Positions 41,981 through 49,631 of a stretch of DNA of 64,000 nucleotides are shown piece by piece. Location of the stretch: the NCBI RefSeq assembly GCF_018332655.1, contig NZ_BOQL01000058.1, positions 1 to 64,000 on the forward strand, given 5' to 3'. Both the position numbers and the translations under genes were made by a program. Origin of the DNA: Actinoplanes auranticolor. Lineage in GTDB: Bacteria; Actinomycetota; Actinomycetes; Mycobacteriales; Micromonosporaceae. Numbering within the stretch: position 1 is the stretch's first letter; every line of letters begins with the position of its first letter. The notes below the pieces were generated by a model that made no database searches, had not been told where the DNA came from, and was given only the letters and a program-made list of their open reading frames with translations.

Positions 41981-42978
41981 GGAGCGACTCCGAATACCGT
42001 CAGGCCCGCAGTCTCCGGCAGGCCGAGCATGAGGTTGGCGCACTGCACGGCCTGGCCCGCGGCGCCCTTGCCGAGATTGTCCAGAGCACTGACGACGACG
42101 ATCCGCCCGGAGTCGACGTCGAGAGTGGCCTGCAGGTGGCAGGAGTTGGAGCCGGCCGTGGCCGCGGTGTGCGGCCAGGTGCCGGCCGGCAGCACGTGCA
42201 CGAACGGCTCGTCGGCGTAGGCGGCCTGCAGCACCGCCCGCGGGTCGGCGTCACCGAGCGGCTTCGCGGTGACGGTGGCGAGGATGCCGCGTGGCATCGG
42301 CGCCAGCACCGGGATCATCGACAGCGAGGTCGCGCCGGTGGCCTGCTTGATCTCGGGGACGTGCTGGTGCGCGCCGACCTTGTAGGGCGACAGGTCGCCC
42401 ATGACCTCACTGGCGAGCAGGTTGACCTTGGCGGACCGACCGGCCCCGGACGTGCCCGAGGAGGCGACCACCACGACGTCGGCGGGATCGGCGGCCCCGG
42501 CGGCGATCAGCGGGGCCAGGGCCAGGGCGATGGTGGCCGCGTAGCAGCCGGTGTTGGCCACCCGCCCGCTGGCGGCGATGGCGGCCCGGTGCCCGGGCAG
42601 CTCGGGCAGGCCGTAGGTCCAGGTGCCGGCGTGCGTGCCGCCGTAGTAGCGGCCCCAGGCGCCGGCGTCGTGCAGCCGGAAGTCGGCGCCCAGATCGACG
42701 ATCTTCACCCCGGCGGGCAGCTGGGCGGCCAGCGCCGCGGACTGCCCGTGCGGCAGGGCCAGGAAGACCAGATCAGCGTCGGCCAGCGTTTCCGCGTCGG
42801 TCACCCCGAGGACCAGATCCAGGCCCGCGAGCTGCGGGTGTACGGCGGCCACGGGCGTACCCGCCTGACTGTGCGCCGTGGCGGCGACGAGGTCGAGCTC
42901 GGGGTGCCCGGCGATCAGGCGCAGCAGCTCGCCCCCGGCGTACCCACTCGCCCCGGCGACAGCGACCCTGATTCCCAT
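41977..42978 (-). CDS. argC: N-acetyl-gamma-glutamyl-phosphate reductase
   Basis: This NADPH-dependent enzyme performs the third arginine step. The 333-residue protein has the Rossmann motif VAGASGYAGGELLRL (8-22) and the catalytic Cys145 in VANTGCYAAT. It is the first gene of the operon. GGAGG (plus 42984-42988) is its ribosome site and an ARG-box-like palindrome abuts it. In many actinobacteria argC follows pheT; here pheT is 20 kb away. Confidence 0.96.
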   Translation of the reverse strand: MGIRVAVAGASGYAGGELLRLIAGHPELDLVAATAHSQAGTPVAAVHPQLAGLDLVLGVTDAETLADADLVFLALPHGQSAALAAQLPAGVKIVDLGADFRLHDAGAWGRYYGGTHAGTWTYGLPELPGHRAAIAASGRVANTGCYAATIALALAPLIAAGAADPADVVVVASSGTSGAGRSAKVNLLASEVMGDLSPYKVGAHQHVPEIKQATGATSLSMIPVLAPMPRGILATVTAKPLGDADPRAVLQAAYADEPFVHVLPAGTWPHTAATAGSNSCHLQATLDVDSGRIVVVSALDNLGKGAAGQAVQCANLMLGLPETAGLTVFGVAP

Positions 42979-42988
42979 ACTTACCTCC

Positions 42989-43000
42989 GCATGACTATGC
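42989..43000 (-). promoter_or_regulatory. ARG-box-like ArgR operator upstream of argC
   Basis: GCAT-GACT-ATGC at 42989-43000 is a perfect inverted repeat, extended by A on one side. It fits the Streptomyces ARG-box core TGCATRWWYATGCA with few deviations and lies right next to the argC ribosome site, so bound ArgR would block the operon. Confidence 0.65.
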
Positions 43001-43053
43001 AGAGGACGGTATCAACGCGCACAGCCATCGGGCAACCTCGAAAGGTGGCGCCC

Positions 43054-43758
43054 TCACCCGAACAGGTGCAGCCGCGACACCGCGTCCTGGGCCAGCAGCA
43101 CCCCGATGATCGCCAGCACCCAGCCCAGTGCCCCGTCCAGGTGCCGGGACATCCAGGCGCTGACCAGCTGCAACGGTCGCTCGATCCGGCTGCCCAGGGC
43201 GGTACGCACGCCGAGCAGCAGCAGCGCGGGCAGCACCATCACGACGACGTATCCGGTGAGCAGCGCCACTCGCCCGGGTGCCCCCACGTCCGCCGCCGTC
43301 AGCAGACCGATCGCCGCCAGGTACGGCACCATCGACAGCACCTCGATGCCCGCGGCGGTGACGCCCAGCCCGGCCATCGCCCGCGGGGAGGCCTCAGCGG
43401 TCGACAGCCTGGCCTGCCAGCGCGTCGTGGGATCCGTCCCGCCGCGGCGGGCCCGGCGGCGCCGCACGCGCTTGGGCTCGAAGTAGAAGCTGAGCAGCAC
43501 GAGCGCGACCCCGGCGACGAGCTGGACCCAGGCGACGACGTCGTTGCCGTCGAGCAGGCCGCGCAGCGAGCCCGCGCCGGTGATCAGGACCAGCCCGACG
43601 ACGAAGTAGAACCCCGCGACCGTGGCGAGATAGACGAAGAACTGCCGCACCCGCAGCTTCGGCTCGAGCATCATCCACAACGGAATGAGCAGCGTCCCGA
43701 CGCTCGTGCTGTCGACCAGGGCCAGGCCCGCCAGGGCGGCGACGAGAGTCCACTCCAT
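43054..43758 (-). CDS. GAP/Sap-family membrane protein
   Basis: The 234-residue protein has six predicted helices with a basic cytoplasmic loop (EPKRVRRRRARRGG, about 93-106). The features ALVDSTSVGTLLIPLWMML and GIEVLSMVPYLAAIGLL are typical of GAP-family proteins (Sap, sulfolipid-addressing-like; LysE-related exporters). A transport role is likely but the substrate is unknown. It is a stand-alone gene upstream of argC on the same strand. Confidence 0.75.
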   Translation of the reverse strand: MEWTLVAALAGLALVDSTSVGTLLIPLWMMLEPKLRVRQFFVYLATVAGFYFVVGLVLITGAGSLRGLLDGNDVVAWVQLVAGVALVLLSFYFEPKRVRRRRARRGGTDPTTRWQARLSTAEASPRAMAGLGVTAAGIEVLSMVPYLAAIGLLTAADVGAPGRVALLTGYVVVMVLPALLLLGVRTALGSRIERPLQLVSAWMSRHLDGALGWVLAIIGVLLAQDAVSRLHLFG

Positions 43759-43910
43759 CGCACGGACTCTAGGTGCCACGGGCTGTCCGGGTGCGCCCGT
43801 CCGGGACCGGGGCCGCGACCAGTGCGCCGACGTCAAGCAGTGGCCGGACGACCAGGCCAGACTGGTGGCGCTGACCGATCGCCGGTGGACGGGTGGCGAG
43901 GCTCGCGGGT

Positions 43911-44036
43911 ATGACTGCACCCATGGCTGACGAAGATCTGCTCCGCATCCGGGAGGCCGCCGGGGCCCGCCTGGACGCCGTCGACGCGGCGGGGATCGAG
44001 GTCCCGAGCGTGGACAGCAGCGACAACGACGCCTGA
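43911..44036 (+). CDS. Small acidic protein
   Basis: ATG 43911 (or ATG 43923) opens a 41-residue acidic, helical peptide (ADEDLLRIREAAGARLDAVDA) ending in SDNDA. GAGGCT seven bases before the ATG resembles the leaderless -10 pattern seen at other genes here. Without homologues in view, coding is uncertain. Confidence 0.35.
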   Translation: MTAPMADEDLLRIREAAGARLDAVDAAGIEVPSVDSSDNDA

Positions 44037-44093
44037 CCGTACGCACGGGTTGACGGCGGTAGCTCCGGTTCCGGTACCGATTGACCGAAGATA

Positions 44094-44108
44094 CGACCCC
44101 TGGGGTCG
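44094..44108. promoter_or_regulatory. Palindromic operator upstream of the beta-glucosidase
   Basis: CGACCCC-T-GGGGTCG is a perfect 7-1-7 palindrome 70 bp before the GH3 start. It is flanked by repeated CCGGTTCCGG/CGGTACCG words (44065-44125). A sugar-responsive repressor site is likely; the LacI gene at 48551 is a candidate. Confidence 0.45.
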
Positions 44109-44178
44109 CCGGTACCGGTTCCGGGCTGTGCGACACTTCCGGACGCTTACCGATGTGTTGCGTTTCGGAGGAAACCTC

Positions 44179-46461
44179 GTGGCCGCTGCGGACCCGTACC
44201 GTGATCCCTCGCTGCCCGTCGAGCAGCGGGTCGAGGATCTGCTCGGCCGGATGACCCTGGCCGAGAAGGTCGGCCAGATGCTGCAGCTCGACGCGCGCGG
44301 CGACCTCAAGGACGCGGTCAGCACCCGGCTCGCCGGCTCGATCCTGCACGCCTCGCCGCAGCGCATGCTCGAGGCGATCGACCTGGCCGCGGGCACCCGG
44401 CTGGGCATTCCGCTGATCACCGCCGAGGACTGCATCCACGGGCACGGCTTCTGGCCCGGCGCGACGGTCTTCCCGACCCAGCTCGCCATGGCCGCCAGCT
44501 GGGACGCGGGACTGGTCGAGCGGGTGGCCCGGACCACGGCCGTCGAGGTCTCGGCGACCGGCATCCACTGGACCTTCTCCCCCGTGCTGTGCATCACCCG
44601 GGACCTGCGCTGGGGCCGGGTGGACGAAACTTTCGGCGAGGATCCGTTCCTGATCGGGGAGCTGGGCGCCGCGATGGTCCGCGGCTACCAGGGCGACGGC
44701 CTGAGCGACCCGACCGCCGTGCTGGCCTCGGCCAAGCACTTCGCCGGCTACTCCGAGACCCAGGGCGGGCGCGACGCCAGCGAGGCCGACCTGAGCCCGC
44801 GCAAGCTGCGCTCCTGGTTCCTGCCGCCGTTCGAGCGGGTCGCCCGCGAGGGCTGTGCCACCTTCATGCTCGGCTACCAGTCGATGGACGGCGTGCCGAT
44901 CACCCTCAACCGGTGGCTGCTCAACGACGTGCTCAAGCAGGAGTGGGGCTTCACCGGCACGCTGGTCACCGACTGGGACAACGTCGGCCGGATGGTCTGG
45001 GAGCAGAAGGTCTGCGCCGACCTGGTCGACGCGGCCGCGCAGGCCGTGCGGGCGGGCAACGACCTGGTGATGACCACCCCGGGCTTCTTCGAGGGCGCGC
45101 AGACCGCCGTCGAGCAGGGCCGGATCAGCGAGGACGAGATCGACGCGGCGGTCCGGCGGATCCTGCGGCTCAAGTTCGAGTTCGGCCTCTTCGAGAACCC
45201 GCGGGCCCCCGACGCCGTACGGCAGGCGGCCGTGATCGGCCACCGCGACCACGCCGCGCTCAACCTCGAGATCGCCCGCCGCTCGCTGGTGCTGCTGCGC
45301 AACGACGGCACGCTGCCGCTGGCCGGTGGCCTGGTCGCCGGCGCGGACGGCCGCGCGTCGGGTGCCACCGGCGCCCGGACCGTCGCGGTCATCGGCCCGA
45401 ACGCGGACGCCCCGCAGTCCCAGCTGGGCGACTGGGCCGGCGCCTCCGGCCAGGTCGACTGGATGCCCGACGGCCAGCCCCGCGAGCTGATCGAGACGGT
45501 GCTCGACGGCTTCCGGTCCGTCGCTCCGGCCGGCTGGACCATCACCACCGCCCTGGGTGCCGAGATCGAGCGGCTGGTGCCGGACCCGGCCGGCGCGACG
45601 TACCCGGACGGGCAGCCGCGGCCGCCGATCTCCGAGCCCGCCACCGCCGACCCCGCGCTCATCGCCGAGGCCGTGGCCACCGCGCGCGCCGCCGACTACG
45701 CGATCGTCGTGGTCGGTGACACCGTCGCGCTGACCGGGGAGAGCAAGTCCACCGCGACGCTGGAGCTGCAGGGCGGTCAGATCGCGCTGCTGGACGCGCT
45801 CGCGGAGCTCGACACCCCGGTGGTGCTGGTGCTGCTGAACTCCAAGCCGGCCGCGCTGCCGCCGTCCGCGCTGGCCTCGGCCGCGATCGTGCAGGCGTTC
45901 AACCCCGGCATGCGCGGCGGCCGGGCCCTGGCCGAGCTGGTGTTCGGGCTGGTCGAGCCGACCGGGCGGATGCCGCTGTCGGCGGCCCGGCACGTCGGTC
46001 AGCAGCCGGTCTACTACAACCAGATCCGCGGGCAGCACGGCACCCGCTACGCGGACCTGACCCAGGACCCGCTGTTCGCCTTCGGCGAGGGCCTGAGCTA
46101 CACCACGATCGAGTACGCCGACCTGACGATCGCCCAGCCGCGGGTGAGCGCCGACGGCACGGTCCGGGCGAGTGTCCGGCTCACCAACACCGGTACGCGG
46201 CCGGCGCTGGAGACCGTGCAGGTCTACATCAGCGACCTGGTCACCAGTGTCACCTGGGCGGCGCGGGAGCTGAAGGCGTACCGGCAGGTGCTGGTGCCCG
46301 CGGGCGAGAGTGTCACGGTCGCCCTCGAGCTGGCTGCGGCCGACTGCTCGCTGGTCACCGCCGACGCCCGCCGGGTCGTCGAGCCCGGCGACTTCGACCT
46401 GCTGGTGGGCCCCAGCTCCCGGCCGGAGAGCCTGCTCAGCGCCCGCTTCAGCATCGGCTGA
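44179..46461 (+). CDS. Beta-glucosidase/xylosidase, GH3
   Basis: The 760-residue GH3 enzyme starts at GTG 44179, six bases after GGAGGA. It has no signal peptide, so it acts on imported beta-glycosides. The N-terminal (alpha/beta)8 domain contains EDCIHGHGFWPGATVFP and the nucleophile Asp265 in LVTDWDNVG. The second domain carries KSTATLELQGGQIALLDAL, and the C-terminal fibronectin-III-like domain begins about residue 655. Beta-glucosidase or beta-xylosidase specificity cannot be separated. A palindromic operator lies upstream, and the next transcription unit's -35 box overlaps its stop codon. Confidence 0.92.
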   Translation: MAAADPYRDPSLPVEQRVEDLLGRMTLAEKVGQMLQLDARGDLKDAVSTRLAGSILHASPQRMLEAIDLAAGTRLGIPLITAEDCIHGHGFWPGATVFPTQLAMAASWDAGLVERVARTTAVEVSATGIHWTFSPVLCITRDLRWGRVDETFGEDPFLIGELGAAMVRGYQGDGLSDPTAVLASAKHFAGYSETQGGRDASEADLSPRKLRSWFLPPFERVAREGCATFMLGYQSMDGVPITLNRWLLNDVLKQEWGFTGTLVTDWDNVGRMVWEQKVCADLVDAAAQAVRAGNDLVMTTPGFFEGAQTAVEQGRISEDEIDAAVRRILRLKFEFGLFENPRAPDAVRQAAVIGHRDHAALNLEIARRSLVLLRNDGTLPLAGGLVAGADGRASGATGARTVAVIGPNADAPQSQLGDWAGASGQVDWMPDGQPRELIETVLDGFRSVAPAGWTITTALGAEIERLVPDPAGATYPDGQPRPPISEPATADPALIAEAVATARAADYAIVVVGDTVALTGESKSTATLELQGGQIALLDALAELDTPVVLVLLNSKPAALPPSALASAAIVQAFNPGMRGGRALAELVFGLVEPTGRMPLSAARHVGQQPVYYNQIRGQHGTRYADLTQDPLFAFGEGLSYTTIEYADLTIAQPRVSADGTVRASVRLTNTGTRPALETVQVYISDLVTSVTWAARELKAYRQVLVPAGESVTVALELAAADCSLVTADARRVVEPGDFDLLVGPSSRPESLLSARFSIG

Positions 46462-46486
46462 CCCGCTGGCGGCGGGGTTCTATGCT
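46458..46486 (+). promoter_or_regulatory. Promoter of the retron-like unit
   Basis: CTGACC (46458-46463), a 17-bp spacer and TATGCT (46481-46486) form a good promoter. Its expected start point (about 46491-46494) coincides with the first base of the inverted-repeat arm and an ATG. The -35 includes the stop codon of the GH3 gene. Confidence 0.5.
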
Positions 46487-46489
46487 GCC

Positions 46490-46667
46490 GTGATGGCAGC
46501 GTGTCCCGAGCTGACCGTCGCGCGCCGCCCGCGGCGCGACGAGGGTTTCTTCGGGGTAACCCCGAGGGCGCAGGATTGACCACCGCAGCGCATCGCCGGC
46601 GCGCCTCTGCGCTTCGCGCAGCTCGGCGCAGGCACGACCGGGCATCGTCGGGGCACGCTGCCACCAC
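46490..46667 (+). ncRNA. Candidate retron ncRNA (msr-msd)
   Basis: The ends pair: 46494-46509 with 46648-46663 form 16 contiguous pairs (one G-U), plus GTG/CAC (46490-46492 with 46665-46667) after one mismatch. This matches the a1/a2 repeat of retrons. Just inside a1 is AGC (46509-46511), the usual context of the branching G. Three hairpins follow: about 46517-46540 (11 pairs with a bulge), 46549-46567 (8 pairs, loop TAA), and a long one centred on CTGCGC-TTC-GCGCAG (46607-46621) that extends outward by 5 and 3 more pairs and could be the msd. Identification is by structure read by eye; it overlaps the start of the reverse transcriptase frame. Confidence 0.5.
46494..46579 (+). CDS. 28-residue upstream ORF coupled to the reverse transcriptase
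   Basis: ATG 46494 lies 7 bp after the TATGCT -10, the same spacing as the leaderless genes in this window. The 28-residue peptide (MAACPELTVARRPRRDEGFF...) ends in a TGA that overlaps a TTG start (TTGA, 46576-46579). It may serve to deliver ribosomes to the reverse transcriptase, or it may be accidental within the structured RNA. Confidence 0.3.
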
Positions 46668-47931
46668 CGTCGGGCGGGACGCGACGGCGCTGGCCGACGC
46701 TCTGCTGACCACGTCGTGGCGGCGGGCGGCGCTGCTCCGGGCGGCCTGGGTGGTCTTCGGACGGCGGGCACGCTGGGTGCGTCCGGCGGTGGACGCGGTG
46801 CTCCGGGCGTACCGGGAGGCACCCGGCGACCGGCCGCGGGAGCTGGCCGGCTTCCTCGCCGCGAGCGGGCGCCTGGGCGCGCACCGCACGGTCGTCCGGC
46901 ACCGCCTGGTCGCGCCGACCAGGACCACCCGGATGCGCTGGCCGGCACCAGCCATCGACGACCTGGGGGCCCTGGCCGATTTCCTGTCCCTCGACGGCGA
47001 CATGATGGACTGGTTCGCCGACCGGCGGGAGATCAACCGGTACGCCCGCGACGAACGCCTGCGCCACTACCGCTACACCTGGCTGCCGCACCGGCTGATC
47101 GAGGCGCCCAAGCCGATGCTGCGCGACCTGCAGCGGCGGCTGCTGGCCGAGGTCCTCGCCGGGATGCCGGTGCACGAGCGGGTCCACGGCTTCGTGCCCG
47201 GGCGCGGCGTGCACACCTTCGCGGCCTCGCACACCGGGCAGGAGGTGCTGGTCAGCCTGGACCTGCGGGCGTTCTTCTCCAGCATCACGGCCGCCCGGGT
47301 GTACGCGGTGTTCCGCCAGGCCGGCTATCCGGAGCCGGTGGCCCACACGCTGACCGCCCTGACCACCACCCGGACGCCGGCGCACGTGCTGCGTGACGCT
47401 CCCGACGCCACGCGCGCGGCGTTGCTGCGCCGGCCCCACCTGCCGCAGGGCGCGCCGACCTCGCCCGCGCTGGCCAACCTGTGCGCGTTCCGGCTGGACC
47501 GGCGGCTGACCGGCCTGGCCGACCGCTTCGGCCTGCACTACTCCCGCTACGCCGACGACCTGGCCTTCTCCGGCACGGTGGGCGACCGCCGGGTCGGCGA
47601 CCTGATCTCGTACGTGCGCGCCATCGTGACCGAGGAGGGTTTCCGGACGCATCCCGGCAAGACCCGGGTCCGCCGGCAGGGAGACCGTCAGCTGCTGGCC
47701 GGCCTGGTGGTCAACGCACGACCGGCCGTGGCCCGCGAGGACTACGACCGGCTGCGGGCGGTCCTGCACAACGCCGGCCGGCACGGGCTGGCCGCCGCCA
47801 ACCGGGAGGGTCATCCGGATTTCGCCGCCCACCTGGCCGGCCGGGTCGCCTGGATGGCCCACCGCCATCCCACCCGCGCCGCGAAGCTGCACAGCCTGCT
47901 CCGGTCGGCCGTCGCCGCCGACCGGCAGTGA
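46576..47931 (+). CDS. Retron-like reverse transcriptase
   Basis: RNA-directed DNA polymerase. From TTG 46576 the product has 451 residues. Catalytic motifs: VSLDLRAFFSSI with Asp229, LPQGAPTSPALANL (289-302), YSRYADDLAFSG with Y325-A-D-D, then LLAGLVVN where retrons have the VTG-containing segment. An N-terminal region of about 130 residues (LADALLTTSW...DWFADRR) precedes the fingers and is the place to look for a special function. GTG 46501 would add 25 low-complexity residues encoded by the structured RNA and is disfavoured. No maturase, integrase or endonuclease domain, so it is not a group II intron protein. No effector gene is obviously cotranscribed. Confidence 0.85.
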   Translation: MTTAAHRRRASALRAARRRHDRASSGHAATTVGRDATALADALLTTSWRRAALLRAAWVVFGRRARWVRPAVDAVLRAYREAPGDRPRELAGFLAASGRLGAHRTVVRHRLVAPTRTTRMRWPAPAIDDLGALADFLSLDGDMMDWFADRREINRYARDERLRHYRYTWLPHRLIEAPKPMLRDLQRRLLAEVLAGMPVHERVHGFVPGRGVHTFAASHTGQEVLVSLDLRAFFSSITAARVYAVFRQAGYPEPVAHTLTALTTTRTPAHVLRDAPDATRAALLRRPHLPQGAPTSPALANLCAFRLDRRLTGLADRFGLHYSRYADDLAFSGTVGDRRVGDLISYVRAIVTEEGFRTHPGKTRVRRQGDRQLLAGLVVNARPAVAREDYDRLRAVLHNAGRHGLAAANREGHPDFAAHLAGRVAWMAHRHPTRAAKLHSLLRSAVAADRQ

Positions 47932-47932
47932 C

Positions 47933-48469
47933 CTACCGGGGCTGGGATCGGTGCTGACGCCAGGCCGCCAGGGCGTCCTGGCGGCCGGCGCCGGGATGGT
48001 CGAGCCGCCACTGCCGCAGAAACGCGTTGAGCTCGAACTGCGCACCGATCGGCCGCTGCTGCGCCGCCTGCGCCCGGGTGGCGTGCCAATGGGCCACCGC
48101 GGCGCCCAGCGTCTGTCCCGCCCCGTCGGCGACGAAAGCCCGCATGAACTCGTCGAAGGTGAAGCCCGGGCCGATCTGCTGCCGGAAGAAGTCGCGGAGC
48201 AGCTGGCTGCACCGCTGGCCGGGCGGAATGATCGTGTCGGCCGACACCGGCGCCGTCAGCTGACGGCCCGCCGGGGCCCGCGGCACCGGCGCGGAAGGCG
48301 CCGCGCCGTCCAGGGCGGCGGCCAGCCGGTCAGCCAGCGCGGCCTTGCCCCCACCGCGCGGCACGCCCAGCGTCCGGGCCAGTGCCGTGAGCTCCGCCAG
48401 GGTCCAATACCACCGGGTCAGCTCGGCGCCGGACAGCGCGGGTGACAGCGCGGGTCGGTGCTCGGTCAT
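47933..48469 (-). CDS. SAP-domain/DUF6434-like protein
   Basis: The 178-residue protein has a SAP-like helical motif (LTALARTLGVPRGGGKAALADRLAAALDG, about 26-54), a nucleic-acid-binding fold, then a helical domain (RCSQLLRDFFRQQIGPGFTFDEFMRAFV...GAAVAHWHATRAQ), which I recall as DUF6434. It converges on the reverse transcriptase with one base between the stops, so it is not in the same transcript. A link with the retron-like unit is possible but unproven. Confidence 0.65.
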   Translation of the reverse strand: MTEHRPALSPALSGAELTRWYWTLAELTALARTLGVPRGGGKAALADRLAAALDGAAPSAPVPRAPAGRQLTAPVSADTIIPPGQRCSQLLRDFFRQQIGPGFTFDEFMRAFVADGAGQTLGAAVAHWHATRAQAAQQRPIGAQFELNAFLRQWRLDHPGAGRQDALAAWRQHRSQPR

Positions 48470-48550
48470 GCCCGCGATTGTGTCCGGCGGGTACGACATT
48501 CCGCTGCGCCGGTCGACGCCGGTAAGCTGACGGCGACCCCGGGAGAGTGA

Positions 48551-49564
48551 GTGAAGCGGCCTACGATCGCCGATGTCGCGCGGCATGCCGGCGTCTCGAA
48601 AGGCGCGGTGTCGTACGCGCTGAACGGCCAGCCAGGAGTCTCGGACAGCACCCGCGAGCGCATCCTCGCCGTCGCCCGGGACATCGGTTTCAGCCCCAGC
48701 AACGCGGCCCGCGCGCTGTCGCGGGCGAGCGCGAACGCCGTCGGCCTGGCCCCGTGCCGGCCGGCCAAGATCCTCGGCGTCGAGCCCTGGTTCATGGGCC
48801 TGATCAGCGGCTTCGAGCAGGAGCTGGCGAGCCGCTCCTACGCGCTGACCCTGCAGGTGGTCTCGACCCCCGAGGAGGAGGTCGAGGTCTACCGGCGCTG
48901 GTGGGGCGAGCGGCGCATCGACGGCGTGATCCTCACCGACCTGCGCGAGGACGACGTCCGCATCCCGGTGCTGCAGGAGCTCGAGCTGCCGGCCGTGATC
49001 CTGGGCGGTCCGGCCGACACCGGCACGATCCCGCAGCTCTGGTCCGACGACACCGGCTCGATGACCGAGGCCGTGCGCTACCTCGCCGCGCTGGGCCACC
49101 GCCGGATCGCCCGGGTGAGCGGGCTCACCAGCCTGCTGCACACCCACGAGCGGACCCGCGCCTTCGTCGAGGCGTGCCGGACGCTCGGCCTGCCCGACGC
49201 GGTCACCGCGCAGGCGGACTACACCGGTGAGGAAGGCGGCCGGGCCACCCGGCGCCTGCTGATCGGCACCGACCGGCCCACCGCGATCATCTATGACAAC
49301 GACGTCATGGCGGTGGCCGGCCTCGCCGCGGCCCAGGAGATGGGCCTGTCCGTGCCGGCCGACCTGTCCATCGTGGCCTGGGACGACTCGCTGCTGTGCA
49401 GCCTGGTGCACCCGCCGCTGACCACCCTGAGCCGGGACATCCCCGGGTACGGCGCGCAGGCGGCCCGCCAGCTGCTCAAGGTGATCGACGGCGAAAAGGT
49501 GGACAGCGCCGAGGGCAGCGCCGCCCACCTGACCACCCGGGGCAGCACGGCCCCGCCACGCTGA
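48551..49564 (+). CDS. LacI family transcriptional regulator
   Basis: The 337-residue protein has the LacI headpiece (TIADVARHAGVSKGAVSYALNG, 5-26), the hinge helix (AARALSRASANAVGL) and a periplasmic-binding-like sugar domain ending in the dimer core. GGGAGAG precedes GTG 48551. It lies 67 bp before an epimerase/dehydrogenase gene and in the same region as the GH3 gene, so it probably controls sugar utilisation here. Confidence 0.9.
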   Translation: MKRPTIADVARHAGVSKGAVSYALNGQPGVSDSTRERILAVARDIGFSPSNAARALSRASANAVGLAPCRPAKILGVEPWFMGLISGFEQELASRSYALTLQVVSTPEEEVEVYRRWWGERRIDGVILTDLREDDVRIPVLQELELPAVILGGPADTGTIPQLWSDDTGSMTEAVRYLAALGHRRIARVSGLTSLLHTHERTRAFVEACRTLGLPDAVTAQADYTGEEGGRATRRLLIGTDRPTAIIYDNDVMAVAGLAAAQEMGLSVPADLSIVAWDDSLLCSLVHPPLTTLSRDIPGYGAQAARQLLKVIDGEKVDSAEGSAAHLTTRGSTAPPR

Positions 49565-49631
49565 CCGCACATCCGGTTCGTTCCCCGTCCGGCGGGCAAG
49601 ATGATCGCAAGCAGCTGGCGAGAGGAATGAC

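Noticed and set aside
43054..46038. 994-codon open frame on the minus strand
   Set aside because: Only its last 234 codons (the GAP-family gene, start 43758) are convincing; the rest is antisense to the GH3 enzyme.
46501..46575. GTG 46501 as the reverse transcriptase start
   Set aside because: It lies within the left arm of the inverted repeat, has no Shine-Dalgarno and adds only low-complexity Arg/Ala residues; TTG 46576 with stop-start overlap is preferred.
46501..47931. Group II intron or diversity-generating retroelement
   Set aside because: There is no maturase or endonuclease domain, no intron domain V-like element downstream, and no variable/template repeat or target gene nearby.
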